Origin: Phycisphaerae bacterium
GTDB taxonomy: Bacteria; Planctomycetota; Phycisphaerae; Phycisphaerales; SM1A02
DNA length: 39,099 nucleotides
Direction: 5' to 3'
Assembly: GCA_016795065.1 (NCBI GenBank)
Contig: JAEUIU010000004.1
Coordinates: forward strand, 1-39,099
Notes under the pieces: generated by a model
The model's input: only the letters and a program-made list of their open reading frames with translations
Databases searched by the model: none
What the model was told of the DNA's origin: nothing
Shown: positions 1 to 6,714 of the stretch, one piece after another
Position numbering within the stretch: the first letter of the stretch is position 1
Layout of the letters: each line of letters starts with the position of its first letter
Translations under genes and position numbers: made by a program

Positions 1-81
1 CCGTGGACCAACAACGCGTGGTGCAACACCCCGTGGACGAACAACGGTTCCACCCCGTGGACCAACAACGCGTGGTGCAAC
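1..81 (+). repeat. 27-bp direct repeat inside the repeat-rich gene
   Basis: Bases 1-27 and 55-81 are identical and lie 54 bp apart, with a related 24-bp unit between them (31-54). Each begins CCGTGG and encodes Pro-Trp-(Thr)-Asn-Asn. The array starts at the window edge, so more copies probably lie upstream. The near-perfect DNA identity suggests recent expansion or recombination. Confidence 0.85.
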
Positions 82-657
82 TCCCCGTGGATGAACAGCA
101 ACTGCGCGCCCTTCAGCGGCATGAGCAACGCCGCCTCTCCGTGGGGTTCGTCCTTCTCGTCGAACTGGTCCCCGACTGGTTCTTCGAATGGCTTCAATGC
201 ATGCGGCGCCATCCCGTTTGGAACGGACGGCGCTTGGTGCTGCGTGCCGACCTTCACCCCGTGGGGTCTCTGCTTCACAACTGTGCCGACCGCGGTGTAC
301 GCCAGCTTCTGTGCCTCGAGCCAGACCGGCGCCAACTGCTTCGGCCAGTTCGGAAGCCCCTTCGGCAGCCAGTTCTCGAACCAGTTCTCGAACCAGTTCC
401 CGAACCAGTTCCAGAGCCAGTTCCCCACGCAGTGCCCGCCGCAGTGGAACGGCACTCAGCGCTGGAACCCCAACGCCTGTGCTCCCACCGCGTTCTCGAC
501 CACCGGCAAGCCCTTCCCGACCTCCCCCACGTCGGCTCCGCAGGGCACGCCGACTGGTAACGCGACCGGTTACTGCCCGCCGTCGCCGGTTCAGAGCCCT
601 TCCTCGATGTCACCGGAGATGAACTGCTGCTCGCCCATGTCGCGTAGCGCAGCCTGA
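1..657 (+). CDS. Repeat-rich Asn/Gln/Trp/Cys protein, 5' end outside window
   Basis: The frame is open from base 1 to a TGA at 655-657, so 218 residues are visible and the start lies upstream. I do not recognise the family. Residues 1-36 are built from Pro-Trp-Thr-Asn-Asn blocks alternating with Trp-Cys-Asn, and residues 121-144 are six tetrapeptides of the form F-x-(N/S/T)-Q. The rest is rich in Asn, Gln, Ser, Pro, Gly, Phe and Cys and very poor in charged residues, apart from a few near the C-terminus. An inner methionine at base 91 could start a shorter frame, but the repeats continue upstream of it in the same frame, so it is unlikely to be the true start. Such composition suits an extracellular, self-associating or envelope-forming protein, but that is inference. 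The other two + frames here are also open, because the repeats lack stop codons; the chosen frame is the one with regular amino-acid repeats. Confidence 0.65.
   Translation, partial: PWTNNAWCNTPWTNNGSTPWTNNAWCNSPWMNSNCAPFSGMSNAASPWGSSFSSNWSPTGSSNGFNACGAIPFGTDGAWCCVPTFTPWGLCFTTVPTAVYASFCASSQTGANCFGQFGSPFGSQFSNQFSNQFPNQFQSQFPTQCPPQWNGTQRWNPNACAPTAFSTTGKPFPTSPTSAPQGTPTGNATGYCPPSPVQSPSSMSPEMNCCSPMSRSAA
361..432 (+). repeat. Six tandem 12-bp units encoding F-x-x-Q
   Basis: Six consecutive 12-bp units begin with TTC and end with CAG. The second and third are identical and the others differ at a few positions. They encode FGSQ, FSNQ, FSNQ, FPNQ, FQSQ and FPTQ. The unit length is a multiple of three, so copy number can change without breaking the frame. 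Confidence 0.85.
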
Positions 658-671
658 TCGAGCTCCCACCC

Positions 672-697
672 GCGGGATCCTCGCCTGAGGAACCCGC
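672..697 (+). other. Strong hairpin just after the repeat-rich gene
   Basis: Arms 672-682 and 687-697 pair over ten base pairs with a single A-A mismatch and a four-base loop (GCCT). It starts 15 bp after the stop codon. There is no T-run behind it, so it may protect the 3' end of the message rather than terminate by itself. Confidence 0.6.
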
Positions 698-721
698 AGA
701 GGTGCCACCACTGTCTGAGAG

Positions 722-751
722 GGGGACGGCTCAACGACCGTCCCCTTCTTT
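722..751 (+). terminator. Rho-independent terminator
   Basis: A perfect 8-bp GC-rich stem (722-729 with 738-745) closes an eight-base loop and is followed by TTCTTT. It fits an intrinsic terminator for the repeat-rich gene, about 65 bp after its stop and well before the next start at 875. Confidence 0.75.
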
Positions 752-874
752 CGTTCCGACTTTGTCTCCGAGTTGATTCCTCCGCGGTTCAAGCAGTGAA
801 TGCGTCGAACCTTCCTCTTCTGGCGTCACGACGCCAAGACGAAGTCCCGAGCCGCCTGCTAGAGTTCCGCTTCC

Positions 875-1690
875 ATGGTCGTCACAGCCGAGCGTGACAT
901 CACCGGCGCAGCCATCGCCGCGGAGAAAGTCGTCGAGACGCACCGGCGTCTCGTCGAATTTCTACAGCCCGGCCAGACGCTCGCCACCATCGACGCCTTC
1001 GTCGGGCGGACACTCGATGACCTTCAGTGTCGCAGTGCGTTCCTCGGCTATCGGATACGAGGTCACCCTCCGTTCCCAAGCCACGCCTGCCTCTCAGTGA
1101 ACGCCTGCGTCGTTCACGGGACGCACGACATGACCTCCAAGCCCATCCAGCCGGGCGACGTGCTTTCCATTGACATCGGCGTCAAGCACGACGGCTGGAT
1201 CGGTGACGCAGCGTGGACCTATGGAATCGTCGAGGTGGACGATGCGGCGATGTCCCTCATGCGCTGTGGCCGAGAGTCGCTGCGACGGGGGCTCAACGCC
1301 ATTCGGCCCGGTCGCCCACTCATGGACTGGGCAAAGGTCGTCCAGGACTACGTCGAACGGCAATGCCGCTATTGCCTCGTGCGCGGTCTCGGCGGACACG
1401 GATACGGCCGCGACCTCCACGGCCCACCGTTCATCTCAAACGTAGTCCCCAGCTACCCCGGCGAGTGGCCCGATGCCTGGAAGGTGTTCACGCCGGGCAT
1501 GCTTGTCGCGGTCGAGCCCATGATCTCCCTCACCTCGACCGAGATCCGCAGCGAGGGCCGAGCCTGGCCGATTTACTCAGCCGACGGCAGCCTCAGCGTC
1601 CACTACGAGGCGGATGTCCTGGTGACGCCAGAGGGCCACCGTGACTTGACCGCAGGCCTCCACGAGTTGCCTGACATCGTCGGGAATTGA
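875..1690 (+). CDS. map: Methionine aminopeptidase, type I
   Basis: This cytoplasmic metalloprotease removes the initiator methionine from new proteins. The product is 271 residues, close to the 264 of E. coli Map. The five metal ligands of the pita-bread fold can be placed: the Asp in SIDIGVKHDGW, the Asp in WIGDAAWTY, the His of GGHGYGRD, the Glu of AVEPM and the Glu of HYEADVLV. The substrate-side His in VNACVVHG is also present. The usual HEEP motif reads HGPP, a small departure. The ATG at 875 gives a normal N-terminus with no extension. There is no Shine-Dalgarno sequence, but a TAGAGT hexamer at 860-865 may be a very close -10 element. The transhydrogenase gene follows after 76 bp on the same strand. 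Confidence 0.93.
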   Translation: MVVTAERDITGAAIAAEKVVETHRRLVEFLQPGQTLATIDAFVGRTLDDLQCRSAFLGYRIRGHPPFPSHACLSVNACVVHGTHDMTSKPIQPGDVLSIDIGVKHDGWIGDAAWTYGIVEVDDAAMSLMRCGRESLRRGLNAIRPGRPLMDWAKVVQDYVERQCRYCLVRGLGGHGYGRDLHGPPFISNVVPSYPGEWPDAWKVFTPGMLVAVEPMISLTSTEIRSEGRAWPIYSADGSLSVHYEADVLVTPEGHRDLTAGLHELPDIVGN

Positions 1691-1766
1691 TCTCTAGTCG
1701 CCCTCATTCGGGCCTGCTGGGTGCAATCGCTCAAGCGCCACCGCTTCTGAGTCGATTCCGATAGTC

Positions 1767-3215
1767 ATGGATTCTGCCCGAGACCGCCAGTCCGTCGCGC
1801 GCGCCCGCTACGACCTCGTCTGCATCGGCAGTGGTCCGGCCGGCGAGAAGGCCGCCTTGATGGCGGCATCAGCGGGACGCCGCGTCGCAATCATCGAGCG
1901 CGAATCGATGCCGGGCGGGGCCATGGTCAACACCGGCACCATTGCCAGCAAGGTGCTTCGCGAAACCGCCCTCATGTGCTCGGCCTTTCGCCGCCGACCG
2001 GTGCCCGGCGTGGAGTTCGCATTGGACCGGGGCATGTCGCTCCCACGGTTCATGGCCCGAAAGACCCTCGTCCAGATCGAGGAACACGACCGGATCGAGC
2101 GTTCCATCGACCGTCACGGGATCGATGTCATTCGAGGCATCGGCCGCGTCGCCGGCGAGCACCTCATCGAGGTCACCCGACCGGATCGTTCGACCGAGGT
2201 CGTCGACACCGAGTTCCTCCTCATCGCCACCGGCAGCCGACCGAATCGTCCTGGAAACGTCGACTTCACCTGCCCTGCGATCGTCGACTGCGAAGGCATC
2301 CTTCAGCTTGATCGGATGCCCGAGTCGATCATTGTCGTCGGCGCTGGCGTGATCGGATGCGAGTATGCCTGCATCTTCGCGGAGATGGGTGTCCATGTGA
2401 CACTCATTGAGCCGCGTGAGTCGATCATGCCCTTCCTCGACCGCGAGATCCGCGAGGTCCTCGTGGCCCGCATGCGCGAGATCTCGATTGAGATCGTGTA
2501 CGGCGCCATGCCCGATGCGGTCGTTGGCCATCCGGAGGGACATGCCAGCCTTCGCACCAAGGACGGCCGGCAGTTTGACGCTTCGATCGTCCTGTGGTCG
2601 CTCGGCCGCGTTGGCAACACCGATGGAATCGGCCTCGAGGGCGTCGGTCTGGCTCCCGACCAGCGCGGGCTCCTCAAAGTCGACGAGTCGTATCGCACCA
2701 GCGTTCCCTGGATTTATGCGGCCGGTGACGTGATCGGCTTCCCGGCACTCGCCTCAACGAGCCTCGAGCAGGGGCGAATCGCTGCGTGCTCGATGTTCGG
2801 CATCAGCTATCGCGACCGGCTTGCCGCCACGGTGCCGATCGGCATCTACACCATCCCCGCCGTGGCCGGCGTCGGGCTGACCGAAGATGAGGCCAAGGCG
2901 AAGGGCCTGGACGTCGTCATCGGTCGGGCTCGTTACCGAAACAACCCGCGCGGCCGCATGCTTGGCGACGACCAGGGCCTGTGCAAGATGGTTTTCTGCG
3001 CGACGGATGGTCGTTTGCTTGGCGCATCCATCGTGGGCGAGGACTCGACGGAACAGATCCACGTGGCCCAAGCGGTCATCGCCATGAACGGTGGAATCGA
3101 CTTCTTCCTCGAGATGTGCTTCAACTATCCGTCGCTGGGCGAACTCTTCAAGTATGCAGCGATCGATGCCCGCGAGACGCTGTCAGCACGACAGTCGATT
3201 CGCCGCGCGGCGTGA
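1767..3215 (+). CDS. sthA: Soluble pyridine nucleotide transhydrogenase (SthA-like flavoprotein)
   Basis: The 482-residue product belongs to the class I flavoprotein disulfide reductase fold. It has an FAD-binding GSGPAGEKA at about residues 21-29, a nucleotide-binding GAGVIG at 192-197, and YAAGDVIG near 320 as the second FAD motif. The redox cysteine pair of lipoamide and glutathione reductases is absent; the equivalent segment reads GGAMVNTGTIASK (50-62). The C-terminal segment FNYPSLGELFKYAA lacks the His-Glu pair of those enzymes. This pattern is diagnostic of SthA, which moves hydride between NADH and NADPH in the cytoplasm. An acidic residue (Glu215) at the end of the second strand of the nucleotide site favours NAD(H) there by family rules. 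The start is an ATG 76 bp after map; the genes may be co-transcribed. The gene converges on the helicase. Confidence 0.88.
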   Translation: MDSARDRQSVARARYDLVCIGSGPAGEKAALMAASAGRRVAIIERESMPGGAMVNTGTIASKVLRETALMCSAFRRRPVPGVEFALDRGMSLPRFMARKTLVQIEEHDRIERSIDRHGIDVIRGIGRVAGEHLIEVTRPDRSTEVVDTEFLLIATGSRPNRPGNVDFTCPAIVDCEGILQLDRMPESIIVVGAGVIGCEYACIFAEMGVHVTLIEPRESIMPFLDREIREVLVARMREISIEIVYGAMPDAVVGHPEGHASLRTKDGRQFDASIVLWSLGRVGNTDGIGLEGVGLAPDQRGLLKVDESYRTSVPWIYAAGDVIGFPALASTSLEQGRIAACSMFGISYRDRLAATVPIGIYTIPAVAGVGLTEDEAKAKGLDVVIGRARYRNNPRGRMLGDDQGLCKMVFCATDGRLLGASIVGEDSTEQIHVAQAVIAMNGGIDFFLEMCFNYPSLGELFKYAAIDARETLSARQSIRRAA

Positions 3216-3232
3216 AGTCGGCAGCCGGTGAA

Positions 3233-3248
3233 CGCTTGTGACCAAGCG
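3233..3248. terminator. Possible weak terminator between convergent genes
   Basis: A 6-bp perfect stem (3233-3238 with 3243-3248) with loop TGAC lies in the 46-bp gap between two converging stop codons. There is no clear T-run on either strand, so its role is uncertain. Confidence 0.3.
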
Positions 3249-3261
3249 GTGGCGAGTCGCC

Positions 3262-5544
3262 TCAACCATCCAACCGCTCGAGCTTCGCGTAGGCCAGCAC
3301 CAGCGTCTTGATCCCGACGGTGCGAAACGCCACCCGCACCGAGCTGCTTGCGCCCCGATCGACGACCTGCTCGACCCGGCCGACGCCGAAGAGGGGATGT
3401 CGAACGGTGCAGCCGACTGGGTAACGCTTCGACACCGGAGCATCGCCCCACGCGTCAGGTTCGTCGTAGACGATGCCGCTGAAGTCGTCGGGCGAACCAC
3501 GGTCGCGACGCTCAACCCGCACGTGCGACTCGGGCAGCTCGCGCAGGAACTCGCTTGAAACCGCCCCCTGACGTATGCCGCGAATCACCCGCATCGACGC
3601 GCAACTAATGAGGAGTCTCCGCTCGGCTCGGGTCATGCCGACGAAACAGAGCCGCCGCTCCTCCTCGATGCCGTCCGGCTCCTGATTCGCCCGCTGGTGC
3701 GGGAGAATCCCCTGCTCCGCGCCGATCAATGCCACCGTGTCGAACTCGAGCCCCTTCGCCGCGTGCAACGTCAGGAGCGTCACCGCCCCTCGGTCGGCAT
3801 CGACCAGGTCCTGGTCGCTCACGAGCGCAACGGTGGCCAGAAAGCCCCGAAGCGCATCGAGAGCCGACTCGATCTGGGGCGGCTCGCCACTCTCCTCCAC
3901 ATCGGCGGGCAGGCGCCATTCGCTGACCGCACTGACGATCTCGTCGCGATTCTGCTTCGCCTCGCGCTCTTCCTCCCCTGCCGTCAGTGGGTCGATCGCG
4001 TCGAGCCCGCTCTCGCGCAACACGTCGGCGACCAAAGGGGCCAAATCACCGGGGGCGGATGTCGCGAACCGCTCGCGCCAGGAGCCGAGGAGGGCGCCAA
4101 AACCGAGGATCGCCTTCGCTGAACGGCCAACGGCGTTCGCGATCGACGGACCGCGCAACGCCCCCTGCGTCATGAACTCGCCCAGCGTGACGCCCGCGTC
4201 CATCGCGAGAGCCTGGAGCTTCCGTACGCTCGTGTCGCCGATCCCTCGGGTTGGAACGTTGATGATCCGCCGGACGGCGGTTTCGTCGGCACTGTTGGCG
4301 ATCGCTCGAAGGTACGCGAGTACATCCTTCACTTCCTTGCGATCCCAGAACGCGGTTCCGCGAGCCACGACGTAGGGGACCGATCGACGACGCAACTCGT
4401 CTTCGATCACGCGTGACAGCGAGTTCATGCGATAGAGCACCGCCATGCGGCGCCATTCGACCCCGGCCTCCGACGCTTCGAGCAGGAAGTCGGCGGCGCA
4501 GACGGCCTCATCGTGCTCATCCGTGCAGTACGCCACCAGCGGCCGCTCACCGTCGCCCAGCTCGGTGGTGAGTTCCTTGTGCTTCCTGCGACGGTTGTTC
4601 TCGATGACGGCTGCCGCGCAACGGACAATGTGCGCCGTCGATCGGAAATTCTGCCCAAGAGGAATGACCGTCGCGTTAGGGAAGTGCTCTTCGAAGTCGA
4701 GGATGTTGGAGAGGTCCGCTCCGCGCCAACCATAGATCGACTGGTCGGGATCGCCGACCACGAAGAGGTTGCCATGGGCTTGGGCGAGGGCGTGGGCAAT
4801 GACGAACTGGGCGTGGTTGGTGTCCTGATACTCGTCGATCAGGATGTAGCGATAGCGTGCCTGCAACTCCCGCAGGGTGTTGATGTCCTGGCGGAGGAGT
4901 TGGGCCACCTTGAGGAGGAGGTCGTCGAAGTCGACGGCGTTATTGCGGAGGAGGATCCGCTCGTAGGCCTTGTAGGCCTTGGCGATTGAACGGGAATGGA
5001 AATCAGTCGCTTCCTTGGCGAACGCCTCGGCGTCCTGGAGGGCGTTCTTCGCGTTGCTGACGATGGCGAGGGCCGCGGCGGGCGTGAAGTTGGCTGACGA
5101 AAGGCCGGATTCCTCGAGGGCCTCCTTCATCGCATCGCGCTGGTCGCCTGTGTCGTAGATGGAAAAGCCATCTTTGAGACCCGTCAGTCCGCCGTAGCGG
5201 CGAAGGAGAAGCGCACAGAACGAGTGGAACGTCGAGACCGTGAGGCCACGCCGGCCCGGGACGCTCGCCGAAACGAGCCGCTCGACCCGATCGCGCATCT
5301 CGCCAGCGGCCTTGTTGGTGAAGGTCAAGGCGAGAATCTGCCAGGCCGGAATGCCGTTCGCGACCAGATGGGCGATGCGCCGCGTGATCACGCGCGTCTT
5401 GCCCGAACCCGGTCCGGCCAAGACCAGAACAGCGCCATCGATGACACTGGCAGCGGACCGCTGGGCTGGAGTGAGCCCGTCGAGAATGTCTTCGGGGGAG
5501 AGGCGGCTTGAGCGATGGGCCATGTCCGTGGCGTCAGAGGTCAT
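3262..5544 (-). CDS. uvrD: UvrD/PcrA-type superfamily 1 DNA helicase
   Basis: This is a 3'-5' ATP-driven DNA helicase for repair and for clearing replication obstacles. All SF1 motifs are visible in order: LTPAQRSA (Q motif), Walker A AGPGSGKT at about residues 43-50, the LTFTNKAA motif, DEYQDTNHAQF (Walker B), GDPDQSIYGWRGA, QNFRST, TLHAAKGLEFD, and EEERRLCFVGMTRAE. The C-terminal segment GCTVRHPLFGVGRVEQV matches the Tudor-like tail of PcrA/UvrD, so the protein is full length at about 760 residues. The frame is open further upstream to 5703, but that extension resembles nothing in the family. I prefer ATG at 5544; ATG at 5523 is equally possible. Neither has a good ribosome site. I cannot separate UvrD from PcrA by eye. 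Confidence 0.93.
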   Translation of the reverse strand: MTSDATDMAHRSSRLSPEDILDGLTPAQRSAASVIDGAVLVLAGPGSGKTRVITRRIAHLVANGIPAWQILALTFTNKAAGEMRDRVERLVSASVPGRRGLTVSTFHSFCALLLRRYGGLTGLKDGFSIYDTGDQRDAMKEALEESGLSSANFTPAAALAIVSNAKNALQDAEAFAKEATDFHSRSIAKAYKAYERILLRNNAVDFDDLLLKVAQLLRQDINTLRELQARYRYILIDEYQDTNHAQFVIAHALAQAHGNLFVVGDPDQSIYGWRGADLSNILDFEEHFPNATVIPLGQNFRSTAHIVRCAAAVIENNRRRKHKELTTELGDGERPLVAYCTDEHDEAVCAADFLLEASEAGVEWRRMAVLYRMNSLSRVIEDELRRRSVPYVVARGTAFWDRKEVKDVLAYLRAIANSADETAVRRIINVPTRGIGDTSVRKLQALAMDAGVTLGEFMTQGALRGPSIANAVGRSAKAILGFGALLGSWRERFATSAPGDLAPLVADVLRESGLDAIDPLTAGEEEREAKQNRDEIVSAVSEWRLPADVEESGEPPQIESALDALRGFLATVALVSDQDLVDADRGAVTLLTLHAAKGLEFDTVALIGAEQGILPHQRANQEPDGIEEERRLCFVGMTRAERRLLISCASMRVIRGIRQGAVSSEFLRELPESHVRVERRDRGSPDDFSGIVYDEPDAWGDAPVSKRYPVGCTVRHPLFGVGRVEQVVDRGASSSVRVAFRTVGIKTLVLAYAKLERLDG

Positions 5545-5704
5545 CGCGGTCGAGTCTACCGGTGTCGTGGGTGGCCCAAGCGAATTTGGCCGCGTTCTCC
5601 ATGGCGGATCGATCGCTTCGCATTCGGGCGAGTTGAGGTCCCCAAGTGGGTTTCCAGATGGGGACAACTTGTGGTCTTGCTTGCGAAAGAAATTTTCCGG
5701 CAAC

Positions 5705-5735
5705 TTGAAGATGTTCGTATTTCGTTCGGTATATT
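5705..5735 (+). promoter_or_regulatory. Candidate promoter reading into the hairpin cluster
   Basis: TTGAAG (5705-5710) and TATATT (5730-5735) are spaced by 19 bp, longer than the ideal 17. The AT-rich setting stands out in this GC-rich sequence. It would start a transcript near 5742 that covers the palindromes and hairpins. Confidence 0.3.
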
Positions 5736-5798
5736 GGCGTTGCCGACCAGCACTTGAACGACAGCGTCAGGTTGTCCACCGCTGCTTGAGGGACTGAC

Positions 5799-5812
5799 CC
5801 CAATATGTTGGG
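5799..5812. promoter_or_regulatory. Near-palindrome, copy 1 (operator-like)
   Basis: CCCAATATGTTGGG is one base away from the perfect palindrome CCCAACATGTTGGG. A second copy lies at 5975-5988 and differs from the same perfect form at a different position. Two such sites would suit a dimeric DNA-binding protein. As RNA it could also form a 5-bp hairpin. Confidence 0.4.
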
Positions 5813-5855
5813 CATCGAAGCCTCCTCGCAAGGTTTCGCACACATGGTGTTGGGG

Positions 5856-5878
5856 GCGAGGCCGATTTTCGGCGTCGC
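5856..5878 (+). other. Hairpin in non-coding region
   Basis: Arms 5856-5865 and 5869-5878 pair over nine base pairs with one G-G mismatch and a TTT loop. It is followed directly by a further 7-bp inverted repeat (5881-5887 with 5906-5912, CAACTCC/GGAGTTG). Confidence 0.5.
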
Positions 5879-5974
5879 AACAACTCCGAAGCCACGGTAT
5901 TCTCAGGAGTTGCGGTGCTGTGCCAAGAAAGGAGCGAAACAACCACAGCATTCTGAGGCTTGTCATCTTGAAAC

Positions 5975-5988
5975 CCCAACATCTTGGG
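5975..5988. promoter_or_regulatory. Near-palindrome, copy 2 (operator-like)
   Basis: CCCAACATCTTGGG matches copy 1 at 12 of 14 positions. At this copy the inverted repeat extends by two further bases on each side, giving a perfect 7-bp stem (5973-5979 with 5984-5990) with loop CATC. Confidence 0.4.
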
Positions 5989-6540
5989 GTAGCATGGGCC
6001 GCGGCTCACAGTGCATGGGACCACAGGAGCCAACCGTCAGGGTCAACAAGCGAGGCTATCCAGTGTTTGCCTACCAGTCGCCCAGCCCCAGCTCGCATGA
6101 CGCGGGTATCGCAGGTTGAGAGCGGGTCGGTCGACGCGACGTCGACAGATGTACTGGCAGGCCGTCAGCGGACAGCAAAGCAGGTTGGTCAGCGGATGGG
6201 GGTCAGCCGGGTGTGTCGTCGCGAAAGCGCCGGCCCCAAACTCGGTTGCCGTGCTCGTTGCGTGCCTTGGAACGAATCGCCACAAGCGATCACCGGGGAC
6301 GACCGACGGGCCGTACCACGCCACGTGACGAAGCGGGTTCCTCAAGATCCTGCATCGGGCTTCGATCGGATCGACCTACGGCTTCGGCCTCATCCGCCAT
6401 TGACCCTTGAGCGGGCGCATCGTCGCGGCCCTGCGCAAGAGATTGGCGCAACAAAGCCGTTTACCCGGCTCGACAGCCCGCCTCCATTGATCACCCCTCA
6501 GCCTGACTTTCGGTTCAGACCGCACAACCGCTGATCCCTT

Positions 6541-6660
6541 GACCCTTCGTCTCTCCTCCTCACCCGAATCCCGCCCGCTCCTCCAGATCCACTCCTTCCC
6601 TCTCCGCCCGATCACACCCTCTTCCGTCTCTTCTCTCCTCCTCTCAGTCTCCTCTCGAAG
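6541..6660 (+). other. Pyrimidine-rich tract upstream of nrdJ
   Basis: By my count about 79% of these 120 bases are C or T on the coding strand, with many CTC and TCC steps. It ends about 55 bp before the nrdJ start. It is too long and one-sided to be chance in this sequence, but its role is unknown. Confidence 0.6.
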
Positions 6661-6679
6661 CGGCCCGCACTAGTCAATA

Positions 6680-6693
6680 CGCACCTATGTGCG
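6680..6693 (+). promoter_or_regulatory. Small inverted repeat and ribosome site before nrdJ
   Basis: CGCAC and GTGCG (6680-6684 with 6689-6693) flank CTAT. It lies 21 bp before the nrdJ ATG and just ahead of a Shine-Dalgarno-like AGAGG at 6702-6706, spaced 8 bases from the start. It does not match the NrdR box well. It could be an operator or a hairpin controlling ribosome access. Confidence 0.35.
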
Positions 6694-6714
6694 GATGCCG
6701 CAGAGGCTTGATGC

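Larger units (their letters stand above)
5545..6714. other. 1.2 kb non-coding region between helicase and nrdJ
   Basis: Open frames here have no regular codon pattern or recognisable domain. What it holds: an AT-richer stretch near 5680-5740, two copies of a near-palindrome and three hairpins between 5799 and 5990, and a pyrimidine-rich tract before nrdJ. From about 6000 to 6540 I see nothing I can name. I searched for a cobalamin riboswitch in front of the B12-dependent reductase and did not find its conserved core. Confidence 0.6.

Noticed and set aside
1..81. Direct repeats as a CRISPR array
   Set aside because: The repeats are in frame, encode a regular peptide and have no unique spacers of even length.
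5920..6534. 200-codon + strand open frame before nrdJ
   Set aside because: Arg/Pro/Ser-rich, no family resemblance, and it starts within the hairpin cluster. I treat the region as non-coding.
6120..6714. Cobalamin riboswitch upstream of the B12-dependent reductase
   Set aside because: I looked for the conserved core and B12 box and did not find them. Absence by eye is not proof; an Rfam scan would decide.
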